From the NCBI GenBank assembly GCA_003151395.1, contig PLXJ01000023.1:341-32499 (forward strand): DNA of 32,159 bases. Direction: 5' to 3'. The notes under the pieces are model-generated. The model had not been told where the DNA came from, searched no databases, and worked only from the letters and a program-made list of their open reading frames with translations. The stretch is from Actinomycetota bacterium. Lineage in GTDB: Bacteria > Actinomycetota > Actinomycetes > Nanopelagicales > Nanopelagicaceae. This document shows, in pieces, positions 1 through 8,056 of the stretch (the first letter of the stretch is position 1; the number at the start of each line of letters is the position of its first letter). The translations under genes and the position numbers were made by a program.

Positions 1-24
1 TTTTTGCTTTTTTCCTTCGTGAAC

Positions 25-39
25 GTGGGAATCTCCCAC
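25..39. other. Short perfect stem-loop just downstream of livF
   Basis: A 6-bp inverted repeat, GTGGGA / TCCCAC, has a 3-nt loop and sits two bases beyond the livF stop codon. A termination hairpin for livF would need a T-run on its far side in the minus direction, but that side reads as A-rich (the plus strand is T-rich at 1-17). It is therefore not a canonical intrinsic terminator for livF. It may be a processing or stability element, or part of a structure extending beyond the window. Confidence 0.3.
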
Positions 40-41
40 CA

Positions 42-761
42 TTACGATTGTGCGTGCTCCGCGCGACCCAAGAAGATTGCGGCGAGGTCGTGCTTGGCGA
101 TCTCATCTGTCGTTCCGTGAAGGTGATTGGTCCCCGCCACAAAAATGTGAACGAAGTCGGCGTGCGTGAGAGCGCGCTCGACGTTCTGCTCAACGACCAG
201 TACCGCTGTACCGGTATTTTTGATCAACTCGATTTGGTTCCACACCACGTCGGTGTACGCCGGCGAGAGTCCCGCCGTCGGTTCGTCGAGCACGATGACG
301 GTGGGATCGACCATGAGCGAGCGCGCAATGGCGAGCAGGTTCTGTTGGCCTCCTGAAAGGTTACCGGCCCGCTTGCCCGTCGCCTTCTTGAGGTCGGGGA
401 AGGCGTCGAGGATTTCGACCATTCTCTGCGACGTATCGCCCTTGGCCGCAAAACCACCGACCTCGAGGTTCTCGCGTACCGAGAGGTTGACGAACACGTT
501 GTCGTTCTGGGGCACGTAGACCAAGCCGTTGCGCGGGATCAGGTGTCCAGGCATCTTGGTGATGTCGTGATCATTCACCTTGATGCTGCCGGTCTGGGTT
601 CGCAAGATACCCACCAGGGTCTTGGCGTACGTCGACTTTCCGGCGCCGTTGGGACCGATGATGGTGGTGATCGTGCCCACGTCGGCGGTGAGCGAGATGT
701 TCGAGATGATGACGTTACGGCCGTAGCCGGCCGTGATGTTCTCAGTGACCAGTGCTGGCAT
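42..761 (-). CDS. livF: Branched-chain amino acid-type ABC transporter ATPase LivF
   Basis: This is the second ATPase of a HAAT-family importer, energising uptake with LivG at the inner face of the membrane. The 239-aa length is usual for LivF. Walker A (GPNGAGKST) lies at residues 36-44, followed by the LSGGQ signature and a Walker B ending VIVLDEPT. The ATG at 761 is preceded by a strong AGGAGAGG ribosome site. The start lies inside the 3' end of livG, so the genes overlap by 20 nt and are probably translationally coupled. It is last in the livH-M-G-F order within the window. Codon use is G+C-rich (38 of 60 bases are G/C at 601-660), unlike livH and the genes to the right. The substrate cannot be read from the ATPase; amino acids, amides, urea and aromatic acids are all known for the family. 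Confidence 0.93.
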   Translation of the reverse strand: MPALVTENITAGYGRNVIISNISLTADVGTITTIIGPNGAGKSTYAKTLVGILRTQTGSIKVNDHDITKMPGHLIPRNGLVYVPQNDNVFVNLSVRENLEVGGFAAKGDTSQRMVEILDAFPDLKKATGKRAGNLSGGQQNLLAIARSLMVDPTVIVLDEPTAGLSPAYTDVVWNQIELIKNTGTAVLVVEQNVERALTHADFVHIFVAGTNHLHGTTDEIAKHDLAAIFLGRAEHAQS

Positions 762-1563
762 TGATGACCTCTCCTAGGTACGCCGTGACGACTTCCTTGT
801 TTTGGCGCAGCTCACTCAGTTTTCCCGTGGCCAGGGTCTTTCCTTCGGCCAGGACGATGACGTTGTCGCAAATTCTCTCAACGACATTGAGGTTGTGCTC
901 AATCATCAGCACCGTGACTCCCTGGGCCTTCATGTCGAGGATGTAGCCCCCGATGCGCTCGATCAGCGCGGGGTTGACTCCCGCCATTGGCTCGTCGAGC
1001 AGGAACACACTCGGCGACGCCATGACGCCGCGCGAAATCTCGAGGAGTTTCTTCTGACCGCCCGATAGTTCGCGCGCCCAGTTGTCGCGCAGGTCGTAGA
1101 GGCCGTACGTACGCAGAATCTCGGTCGCTCGCTCAATATTCTGACGCTCCTCGCGCTTGACGAGTCGAGGACGAAAGAAGATGTTGAAGATTGACTCCCC
1201 CGCCTGGACCTTGGGAGCAACCAGCAGGTTTTCGAGCACCGAGAGGCCACCGAGCTCGCGCGACAATTGAAATGTGCGCATCAGTCCGAGTCGGGCGATC
1301 TTTGCGCGGTCCATGTTAGTCACATCGGTGGAACCTAAGTGGACGGTTCCGGAGTCGGACTTCATCGCGCCCGAGAGGATGTTGACGACCGTGGTCTTTC
1401 CGGCGCCATTGGGGCCAATCAGCGCGGTGATTTTATTCCTCGGGACGTCGAAGGTGGCCCCATTGACGGCGTTCACGCCGCCGAAGGCCTTGGTGAGTCC
1501 CTCGCAACGAAGAATCGGACCTTCGCTACCCGCGGGCGTCGTCGACAGATCTTTATAGGTCAT
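742..1563 (-). CDS. livG: Branched-chain amino acid-type ABC transporter ATPase LivG
   Basis: This is the first ATPase of the HAAT importer. Walker A GPNGAGKT lies at residues 50-57, the LSGGQ signature and Walker B (VFLLDEPMAGVNP) follow, and the C-terminal BCA_ABC_TP_C-type segment ends near the LGE motif, as usual for LivG. The length is 273 aa from the ATG at 1563, whose first base is the last base of the livM stop (TGATG). A GTG one codon upstream at 1566 is an alternative start. The tight overlap with livM upstream and livF downstream indicates one transcript. Composition is G+C-rich, matching livF and the 3' half of livM but not livH. Confidence 0.93.
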   Translation of the reverse strand: MTYKDLSTTPAGSEGPILRCEGLTKAFGGVNAVNGATFDVPRNKITALIGPNGAGKTTVVNILSGAMKSDSGTVHLGSTDVTNMDRAKIARLGLMRTFQLSRELGGLSVLENLLVAPKVQAGESIFNIFFRPRLVKREERQNIERATEILRTYGLYDLRDNWARELSGGQKKLLEISRGVMASPSVFLLDEPMAGVNPALIERIGGYILDMKAQGVTVLMIEHNLNVVERICDNVIVLAEGKTLATGKLSELRQNKEVVTAYLGEVINASTGH

Positions 1564-2636
1564 CACCAGGCGTCATTCCCTTCGTGTGCGTCCGCAACTT
1601 GCGCGGCAGAATTAGTTGTCGCGACGGCCTCAACCGGAGTAGGGGCTACGACCGAGTGTCCGTCGCGATTCAGAAGCTCGCCGGCCGGAGCCGGGAACTT
1701 ACGAACTCGTTCGGGCAACATTCCCTGTGGGCGAAACCACAGCATTGCCATCAACACGATGCCGATCACCATGGCGCTGAAGTACTCGATGAGTCCGGGG
1801 CGGCCCGGAATATCTGGCAAAAAGGCGGGGAGGTGAATCAGCAGCGTCTCCACCAGCAACGCACCGACCAGCAGACCGACGTTGTTGCCGACGCCGCCCA
1901 CGATGATCACCGCGAACACCACGAAGGTCTCACCGGGCAGCCAGGCCGAGGGATTGAACGAACCTCCGAACTGGATGATGAGTCCGCCACCGATACCGGC
2001 GAAGAACGCGCCGATCACCATCGAGGTGATCTGATACTTAAAGATGTTCTTTCCCAGTGTTGAAGCAACGCCTGGATCATCACGAATCGCCCTAAAGGTA
2101 CGACCGAGTGGGGAACTCATAATTCGGTTCATAAATAGATACATGATGAGCGCGATGATTCCCGTCACCGCGGCAAAGAACCCGACAAATTGGTTGGAAT
2201 CTAAATGAAAGACGCCAGACATTGGCTCTGGAATGTTATACAAACCATCTGGACCGTTAAAGAGTGGAACAAAGTTATTACACACGTCATAGAGCACGAG
2301 TGAAAGTGAGATCAGAACCATCGCTAAGTAATCGGTCCGCAGTCGGCGAAGGGCGATAAAGGCCACTATTACCGCTAGCAAACTAGAAACTATGCCACCC
2401 GCCAGTAAATTAAAGGGGAAGGGCAAGTTGAGACCAAGGATGAAATGCTGACCAGCAGCGATCCCGGTGTTCGCTTTAGGAAGACTTGTAGCGCCGGTCA
2501 CGTAAGAACCGATGGCAACAAAGCCGATGTAGGCAAAATTGAGAATTCCAGTTTCACCAAACTGAATGTTGAGCCCCATCGCCAGGATGAAGTAAACGAA
2601 GAAAAAGAAGAAGAGCGTATAGACATAAAAGGACAT
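1563..2636 (-). CDS. livM: Branched-chain amino acid-type ABC transporter permease LivM
   Basis: This is one of the two membrane subunits of the HAAT importer. It is strongly hydrophobic throughout, with about ten predicted membrane segments, and carries the family signature around residues 180-260 (GRTFRAIRDDP, then VVFAVIIVGGVGN). At 357 aa it is within the LivM range. The C-terminus is a polar, alanine/valine-rich tail of about 35 residues. The ATG at 2636 lies 2 nt after the livH stop. The gene is compositionally mosaic: roughly the first 190-200 codons are A+T-rich like livH (22 of 60 G/C at 2221-2280), and the rest is G+C-rich like livG/livF (36 of 60 at 1921-1980). The frame is intact across the switch. 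Confidence 0.92.
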   Translation of the reverse strand: MSFYVYTLFFFFFVYFILAMGLNIQFGETGILNFAYIGFVAIGSYVTGATSLPKANTGIAAGQHFILGLNLPFPFNLLAGGIVSSLLAVIVAFIALRRLRTDYLAMVLISLSLVLYDVCNNFVPLFNGPDGLYNIPEPMSGVFHLDSNQFVGFFAAVTGIIALIMYLFMNRIMSSPLGRTFRAIRDDPGVASTLGKNIFKYQITSMVIGAFFAGIGGGLIIQFGGSFNPSAWLPGETFVVFAVIIVGGVGNNVGLLVGALLVETLLIHLPAFLPDIPGRPGLIEYFSAMVIGIVLMAMLWFRPQGMLPERVRKFPAPAGELLNRDGHSVVAPTPVEAVATTNSAAQVADAHEGNDAW

Positions 2637-2638
2637 GA

Positions 2639-3517
2639 TTACGCCTTTCCAGAACGGGCAAATACGCCACTTGGTTTGAAGAGCAGGGTCAATATCAAGA
2701 TCGCAAAGGCGACATCGAGTTTGTAGGATGCATTGATAAAGGAGGCCGAAACTTCAGTTGCCAATCCAATAATCAGCGCACCTGCCATAGCGCCATAAAT
2801 ACTTCCTACGCCACCGACGATCACAGCTGCAAAGATTACGAATAAGAAGAGCTCGCCAGATGCCGGAGTCAGATTGCCTTCAGAAATTCCAAGGACCGTT
2901 CCGGCTAAGCCAGCCATCGTGCCGGAAAGAAACCAGGTGATTGTTGTAATGCGTTGCGTATCAATACCGCTAGTCATTGCCAGCGATGCATTGTCTGACA
3001 TGGCGCGCATCGACTTACCCAGTCGCGTTGTCTTCAATAAGACGTGAACCAGAAGCATTAACACAACAGCGATAGCCATCACGATCATTTGATTAATCGT
3101 GAGTAGGAATGGGCCGACATGCTTTACATACTGAACCGGAGTTCGGTATGAACGAATGTTTGCGCCCCAGAACGAGTAGATCACATTGAGTATTACTAGG
3201 GAGAGACCAAAGGTCACAATCAATACATAGAACGGCTTATCAAACTTACGTGCAAAAGGAGAAAGTAAAGCGCGGTTTATACCCACCGCGAGGATTCCCA
3301 TAAGGAGTGAACCAAACACCAGGGCAACCCAGATGTTGAGATGAAGATAGAGATTGTTGAGGTCGTATGAAAAGAAAGCTCCAAGGGCCATAAAATCGCC
3401 GTAAGCAAAATTTACATAATTCGTGATACCGAATTGCAAACTTAAACCTACTGAAGCAATTGCTAGCACTGATGCCGTCACTAATCCGAAGGCAATTGAC
3501 AGTACAAACTGATGCAC
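2639..3517 (-). CDS. livH: Branched-chain amino acid-type ABC transporter permease LivH
   Basis: This is the first permease of the HAAT importer and the first gene of the operon in this window. The protein is 292 aa, with about eight hydrophobic segments and the family motifs FGITNYVNFAYGDFMALGAF near residues 29-48 and VIVGGVGSIYGAMAGALIIG near the C-terminus. The start is a GTG at 3517 with an AGGAG site 5-6 nt upstream (3524-3528); an ATG two bases upstream is out of frame. No periplasmic-type binding protein gene (livK) precedes it; the divergent neighbour is a two-component system. The binding protein must be elsewhere, possibly just beyond the left edge. Confidence 0.92.
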   Translation of the reverse strand: MHQFVLSIAFGLVTASVLAIASVGLSLQFGITNYVNFAYGDFMALGAFFSYDLNNLYLHLNIWVALVFGSLLMGILAVGINRALLSPFARKFDKPFYVLIVTFGLSLVILNVIYSFWGANIRSYRTPVQYVKHVGPFLLTINQMIVMAIAVVLMLLVHVLLKTTRLGKSMRAMSDNASLAMTSGIDTQRITTITWFLSGTMAGLAGTVLGISEGNLTPASGELFLFVIFAAVIVGGVGSIYGAMAGALIIGLATEVSASFINASYKLDVAFAILILTLLFKPSGVFARSGKA

Positions 3518-3540
3518 ATCTTCTCCTAACCACGCCGTTA

Positions 3541-3573
3541 GCTATATCGGTATTCGCATCACTATCTGCGAAT
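3541..3573 (-). promoter_or_regulatory. livH promoter with a 22-bp dyad in the -35 region
   Basis: On the minus strand a TATAGC -10-like hexamer lies at 3546-3541. It would place a start of transcription about 17 nt before the livH GTG. No TTGACA-like -35 is present at the right distance. Instead an exact inverted repeat, ATTCGCA-8 nt-TGCGAAT, occupies 3552-3573. A dyad covering a missing -35 is typical of activator-dependent promoters. The divergently encoded response regulator is the obvious candidate activator, by inference only. A smaller GC-rich inverted repeat (AGGGG/CCCCT) follows at 3587-3600. Confidence 0.4.
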
Positions 3574-3628
3574 TGAGTGGAACTGTAGGGGCGACCCCCT
3601 GCAAAACAATGCTTGTGACCATTACTCG

Positions 3629-3654
3629 TTTTTTTGCTGGTTTTTCGGCGTTTT
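3629..3654. promoter_or_regulatory. Helically phased T-tracts (likely intrinsically bent DNA)
   Basis: Three T-runs of 7, 5 and 4 bases occupy 3629-3635, 3641-3645 and 3651-3654. Their centres are about 11 and 9.5 bp apart, close to one helical turn. Phased A/T-tracts of this kind bend DNA. They lie in the divergent region between livH and the sensor kinase, upstream of the kinase start, where they could help a regulator or nucleoid protein act. They are not followed by, or paired with, a hairpin that would make a terminator. Confidence 0.4.
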
Positions 3655-3715
3655 GCTCATTAATCTCAGGTGGAGGGTGGAGACAAAGCGCCGAACAAGC
3701 AGCACAATTGCGGTC

Positions 3716-5314
3716 ATGTCCCATCGGAAAATCCTCACTCGAGTAGCTACTCATAGGATTTTTATTGTCGTTATTGCGGGAATGCTCGGTTTACTTCTTG
3801 CCTACAACTCCGCAAAAGCTAGCCAAACCAATGAATACGAGTTGCGGGCGTTGGCTATTGCACAGGCAACCGCCTCAATACCCACCATTCCTGCCTTATT
3901 AGAAAGCGGGGACCCACAACATAAACTTGCAGTACTTGGTGACACGCTTCGAATTAATACTCATGCATCCTACGTAGTGATTGCAAATATCAAGGGAATT
4001 AGATTTTCGCACCCGAATCCGAAATTGATAGGCAAGAAACTAGATGGAACACAACCAGCTCTCAAGGGTCGCTCGTACACAACTATTGATAAAGCCGGAA
4101 CGCTTGGTGTCTCTGTTAACGGAAAGACTCCGATCTATGCTCCGAATGGAAAAATAGTCGGAATGGTTTCTGCAGGTATTTTACTTAGTGCCCTCTCCAC
4201 CGGAAGTTGGTACCTAGTCCACGGCTTCCTGCTCTATGGAATTGGATTGTTACTAGTCGGTCTATTGCTTTCAGAACTACTGGTTCGTCTGGCACACGGA
4301 CGTGAGTTAAGTGAAGAGTTGCAAGCCGTCACGGCCCTCATCCAGGAGCGAGAAGCAATGCTTCACTCGATTCGCGAAGGCGTCATCACCCTCAATTTAG
4401 CTAACGAGATCACCCTCATCAATGATGAAGCGCGCAAACTTCTGGGGCTGCGAGTTGATGTAATCGGCAAGAGGATTGACGAAGTTGTCGGAGCAGGTCG
4501 CATAAGTGAATTGCTACTCGGTACGGTCGAGAATGAGGATGACCTACAGGTCCTCACCGAGAATCACTCTATTGTTATCAATCGCCGAGAAGTCTTAGAC
4601 AATCAGACACCAATTGGCTATGTCATCATTTTACGAGATCGAACCGAACATATTGGGTTACTCCGCGAATTAGAGAGCGTCCGGAATTTGACCGAAGCGT
4701 TGCGAAGCCAACAACATGAGTTTGCCAATCGTCTCCATACAATCAATGGGCTTCTTGAACTCTCAAATTATGAAGAGGCAGCAAAATACCTTGGGGAGAT
4801 CGCCCATGTTCAGTCGAATCTAGCCGAGGAGTTGACCTTCAAACTCGGAAATTCTTTAATCACTGCGCTGCTAATAGCGAAGGTAACCATTGCCAAAGAG
4901 CGGGGCGTCACCATGACAATCGACGCAAAAACTTCGCTTGATGATCTAAGTATCAACCCGAATGCGCTGGTAACCGTCGTAGGAAATTTGATAGACAACG
5001 CAATTGATGCCGCCTCCGGATCCCCGTTGGCGACCGTGGAAGTTTCATTTCTTAAATCAAGTGATCGAATGAAATGCATTTTGGTTCACGACAGCGGTCC
5101 CGGGCTTCCCGAGGCTGACCCGTCAATAGTCTTCCAAGATGGGTATTCCACAAAGGAATCGAATGGAGCGGGACATCGAGGACTCGGGTTGGCAATAGTC
5201 CATCGATTGGTCAAGCAATCATCTGGGTTTATCACAGCAAGCAATAATGATGGCGCCACTTTTATGGTCAACATACCTATAGCGCAAAGTGTTCGACTCA
5301 AGGCCCATGTCTGA
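3716..5314 (+). CDS. CitA/DcuS-family sensor histidine kinase
   Basis: This is the membrane sensor of a two-component system. From the ATG at 3716 (532 aa) it has an N-terminal membrane helix at about 15-35, then an extracytoplasmic PAS/Cache domain with the CitA/DcuS-type motif SHPNPKLIGK and a KTPIYAPNGKIVGMVS strand near its end. A second membrane helix lies around 165-190, then a cytoplasmic PAS domain, a phosphorylation helix with HEFANRLHTI (His334), and an HATPase domain with NLIDNAIDAA, DSGPGLP and GHRGLGLAIV motifs. The start is uncertain: in-frame GTG at 3677 and TTG at 3653 also occur, and the GGTGGAGGGTGGAG stretch at 3669-3682 is not well spaced for any of them. Family members sense citrate or C4-dicarboxylates. 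Here the likely target is the divergent Liv-type importer (inference). Confidence 0.9.
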   Translation: MSHRKILTRVATHRIFIVVIAGMLGLLLAYNSAKASQTNEYELRALAIAQATASIPTIPALLESGDPQHKLAVLGDTLRINTHASYVVIANIKGIRFSHPNPKLIGKKLDGTQPALKGRSYTTIDKAGTLGVSVNGKTPIYAPNGKIVGMVSAGILLSALSTGSWYLVHGFLLYGIGLLLVGLLLSELLVRLAHGRELSEELQAVTALIQEREAMLHSIREGVITLNLANEITLINDEARKLLGLRVDVIGKRIDEVVGAGRISELLLGTVENEDDLQVLTENHSIVINRREVLDNQTPIGYVIILRDRTEHIGLLRELESVRNLTEALRSQQHEFANRLHTINGLLELSNYEEAAKYLGEIAHVQSNLAEELTFKLGNSLITALLIAKVTIAKERGVTMTIDAKTSLDDLSINPNALVTVVGNLIDNAIDAASGSPLATVEVSFLKSSDRMKCILVHDSGPGLPEADPSIVFQDGYSTKESNGAGHRGLGLAIVHRLVKQSSGFITASNNDGATFMVNIPIAQSVRLKAHV

Positions 5315-5997
5315 TGATTAATACCTTGATCGTGGAAGATGATTTTCGCGTTGCCGATATCCACTCCGCTTATGTATCCAACATTCCGGGTTTCCAGGTA
5401 GTTGGTAAGGCCCATACCTGCGCACAGGCTTATGACATGATTGTTGAAAAGCACCCGGACTTGGTTCTTTTGGATTTATATCTACCGGATGATCACGGAC
5501 TAAATTTATTTTCACGGTTACAACAGTTGCCCCGCGAAATGCGAGCCGATGTCTTCGTAATTTCTGCGGCAAAGGATGTCGCAAATGTTCGCGAGGCTCT
5601 GCAGCTGGGCGCCGTTCAGTACATCACGAAACCCTTTAACAAAAATCAATTATCAGAGAGATTGTTGACTTACCAATCCGCGCGCGAAAAATTGGCAACG
5701 CGTGAGGAGATTTCGCAGGATGAAATCGATCGACTATCTGGGTTGTTACGTGGACCACGCAACGGTAGAAGCTCGTCAGATGCTCCAAGGAGTCCGACTG
5801 CCTCATCAATTCTTAAAATGATTGAGGATGGCAAGAAGCCAGTATCTGCAAATGAAGTCTCCGAGGAACTTGGATTGAGTAGGGCTACAGCGCAAAGATA
5901 TCTTTCGCAGATGGTCGAAAATGGACAACTTGAACTAGTACTTAGATACGGATCCACCGGGCGGCCGATTCACCTCTTTCATATCGCCGGCAAGTAA
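5314..5997 (+). CDS. CitB/DcuR-family response regulator
   Basis: This is the partner of the upstream kinase. It has a receiver domain at residues 1-118 with the acidic pair in VEDDF, phospho-acceptor Asp54 (LLDLYLP) and the conserved Lys in ITKPF. A linker follows, then a C-terminal winged-helix/HTH region around residues 165-215 (VSEELGLSRATAQRYL) as in CitB-type regulators. The length of 227 aa is normal. The ATG shares one base with the kinase stop (TGATG at 5312-5316), so the pair is translationally coupled. Likely DNA targets are the dyad at 3552-3573 or sites in the same intergenic region; this is inference from gene arrangement. Confidence 0.9.
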   Translation: MINTLIVEDDFRVADIHSAYVSNIPGFQVVGKAHTCAQAYDMIVEKHPDLVLLDLYLPDDHGLNLFSRLQQLPREMRADVFVISAAKDVANVREALQLGAVQYITKPFNKNQLSERLLTYQSAREKLATREEISQDEIDRLSGLLRGPRNGRSSSDAPRSPTASSILKMIEDGKKPVSANEVSEELGLSRATAQRYLSQMVENGQLELVLRYGSTGRPIHLFHIAGK

Positions 5998-6006
5998 CCT
6001 TCAGCT

Positions 6007-6804
6007 ATGGATAACTACACTCACGGACACCACGAGTCAGTTTTACGCGTACATCAATGGAGAACCGTGGCCAATTCTGCGGCCTTCCTACTCCCGTATC
6101 TAACCACTAGTTCACAGTTGCTCGATGTTGGGTGCGGACCAGGAACAATAAGCGCCGAACTCTCACTATTGACTCCACAAGGTGGAGTTACCGCCATTGA
6201 TTTATCAGACGAGGTAATTGAAATTGCTAGACGCAGTCATCCGCTGGAGGACTATCCCAACCTCAATTTTGATAGTGGAGATGTATATCGGATGAAATAT
6301 CCCGATAACACCTTTGACATCGTGTACGCGCATCAAGTACTTCAGCACCTTGCAAACCCAGTCGAGGCCCTCGTGGAAATGCGTCGAGTTTTAAAACCAA
6401 ATGGAATCCTCGCGGTTCGAGATGCGGATTATGGCGCTTTCACTTGGGCACCACCAGCTGCGGAATTTGATCTCTGGATGAAGATATATCAAGAAGTCAC
6501 TCGACAAAATGGCGCTACCGCCAATGGCGGAAGATATCTCAAAGGTTGGGTTAGTGAGGCCGGATTTTCATCACTAGTTGTATCGAGTTCGGTTTGGACA
6601 TTTTCAACTGTGGAAGATCGACAGTGGTGGGGTGGTTCTTGGGCCGAACGCGTTGTCGAGAGTAGTTTTGCAGTTCAGGCGCTTTCATATGGAATCGCAG
6701 ATCTTGCCCAACTTGAGAGCATTTCTCAAACCTTCAAGCGCTGGGCGAAAGATGAGAGCGCGATCTTTTTCATTCCGCACGTTGAGGTCATAGCAAGAAA
6801 ATAG
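6007..6804 (+). CDS. Class I SAM-dependent methyltransferase
   Basis: This is a 265-aa methyltransferase of the UbiE/Methyltransf_11 type. Motif I (LLDVGCGPGT) lies near residues 38-48, the acidic post-I segment reads VTAIDLS, and motif IV is FDIVYAHQVLQHL. The substrate is not indicated: these folds act on quinones, metabolites and natural products alike. The gene starts 9 nt after the response regulator without a good ribosome site, so it may be read through from the two-component operon. It converges on the MFS gene, and a shared hairpin lies between their ends. It is not a usual member of CitAB operons. Confidence 0.85.
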   Translation: MDNYTHGHHESVLRVHQWRTVANSAAFLLPYLTTSSQLLDVGCGPGTISAELSLLTPQGGVTAIDLSDEVIEIARRSHPLEDYPNLNFDSGDVYRMKYPDNTFDIVYAHQVLQHLANPVEALVEMRRVLKPNGILAVRDADYGAFTWAPPAAEFDLWMKIYQEVTRQNGATANGGRYLKGWVSEAGFSSLVVSSSVWTFSTVEDRQWWGGSWAERVVESSFAVQALSYGIADLAQLESISQTFKRWAKDESAIFFIPHVEVIARK

Positions 6805-6805
6805 C

Positions 6806-6819
6806 CGCAACTTGTTGCG
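6806..6819. terminator. Hairpin between convergent genes, probable terminator for the MFS gene
   Basis: CGCAAC-TT-GTTGCG forms a 6-bp stem. It lies 2 bases after the methyltransferase stop and 5 bases beyond the MFS stop. In the minus direction the stem is followed by GGCTATTTTCTT, a weak T-rich tail, consistent with termination of the MFS transcript. In the plus direction the tail is CTAAATTATTT, poorer but T-containing. It could act in both directions. Confidence 0.5.
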
Positions 6820-6824
6820 CTAAA

Positions 6825-7991
6825 TTATTTGAGAGCTCTCCTGACTAGCGGCGCTGTCGATCCAATGAGCGTTGCTAGCACCAAAAATACTGCTCCTGCC
6901 CCGACCAGTCCTGTGATGAGTCCAGCAATTGCCGGCATGAGAAACTGGCCAAGACGATTGCTAGCCAATCGAATCGAAATTGCAAAGGAGCGCTCATCCT
7001 CTTTGGACTTTCTGGAAACCCAAGCCATAGTCATCGGTTGACCAACGCCCAAGGTAAAGCCAGCGATAAACATGATTACGGTCAAAAAAATGAAGGTAGT
7101 AGAGAATGCGGCAATGACGCAGGCGATGCCGGACAAAACGATGCTGCCAAATAGAAGCCGCTGGTAACCAAATTTTTCGGTGAAAATTCCGAGGAAAAAG
7201 CGCGAAATCATTGAAGCGGCTGCGCGGGCAACGAGCGCTCCAGCTATGGCTGTGGAAGTGAAACCTTTGTCCCTTCCAAAAACGGGTAAGAAGACGGTCA
7301 GAACATCGATACTTGATGAGATCGCAAGACTGGTAAACATTGCGATCTTCATACCCGGATTGGACATTACGGATTTGAAGCTCATCCCACTTTTGGATGC
7401 TTTGGCAGTCATAGCAACGGTTGGTTTCATTGCGATCCAGGGCAATATTGGAATTAAAGCGATCCCAGCAATAATGGCGGCCGCCAGAAATCCATGTGAA
7501 GAGGATCTGGGTAGCAACCCCGCTGAACCGGCGGCCGCAGATCCAATCGCTGGACCAATCATTTGGCCCAGCGCGGCGCTAAAGGTGAAGTAACCGAAAT
7601 TCTTTTCAAAATTGGAATGAGTGCTCTTATTTCCGACCATCGCCTGCGCACCGACCATGCAGAGAAACTGCGAAGTGCCTAGCGCGATGACAAAAATAGC
7701 TAACGTCCAGGCTGAGTGTGAAATCATGAGTCCCAAAGTTGAAACGATGGCGCAAACCGTGCCCATAAAGACAAATTTTCCTTCACCAAACTGATTCACC
7801 CAATGGCCTAAAGGAATTGCAAGCACGAGTGGAAAGAGGACATAGAGAGCACCAAATGCCCCAATTAAAATATTATTTGAATGTAACTCAAGCAGGCGAT
7901 AAGTAATCATGGGGCGGGAGAGATATGTGCTCGCTTGAACCAAAACCGAGTTCAGTAAAACAATCAGAATCCAATTGTTTCGCTTAGTCAT
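6825..7991 (-). CDS. MFS transporter, drug-efflux-like
   Basis: This is a 388-aa integral membrane protein of the major facilitator superfamily with about twelve hydrophobic segments in two halves. The cytoplasmic loop after the second helix contains GHWVNQFGEGKF, matching the loop 2-3 pattern of DHA1-type efflux proteins. The middle loop, rich in Lys/Thr, lies around residues 190-205. The start is the ATG at 7991 and there is no strong ribosome site. Only a short gap separates it from the divergent DUF885 gene. Substrate is unknown; sugar, metabolite or drug export are all possible for this subfamily. Confidence 0.85.
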   Translation of the reverse strand: MTKRNNWILIVLLNSVLVQASTYLSRPMITYRLLELHSNNILIGAFGALYVLFPLVLAIPLGHWVNQFGEGKFVFMGTVCAIVSTLGLMISHSAWTLAIFVIALGTSQFLCMVGAQAMVGNKSTHSNFEKNFGYFTFSAALGQMIGPAIGSAAAGSAGLLPRSSSHGFLAAAIIAGIALIPILPWIAMKPTVAMTAKASKSGMSFKSVMSNPGMKIAMFTSLAISSSIDVLTVFLPVFGRDKGFTSTAIAGALVARAAASMISRFFLGIFTEKFGYQRLLFGSIVLSGIACVIAAFSTTFIFLTVIMFIAGFTLGVGQPMTMAWVSRKSKEDERSFAISIRLASNRLGQFLMPAIAGLITGLVGAGAVFLVLATLIGSTAPLVRRALK

Positions 7992-8056
7992 TGGGCTAGT
8001 CCAACGTATTCAACCCATCTCATGCGGAAATGCTATGGGCACCAATTAAATGTGTC

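Noticed and set aside
25-39. Intrinsic terminator for livF
   Set aside because: The stem is real but the tail in the minus direction is A-rich, not T-rich.
1339-2063. Long open frames on the plus strand opposite livG/livM
   Set aside because: They are antisense to clear transporter genes in G+C-rich DNA, which leaves few stop codons. They have no ribosome sites and no recognisable family features.
3653-3715. N-terminal extension of the sensor kinase from TTG 3653
   Set aside because: It adds 21 mostly basic residues before the first membrane helix, overlaps the T-tract region and has no ribosome site. It is kept only as an alternative.
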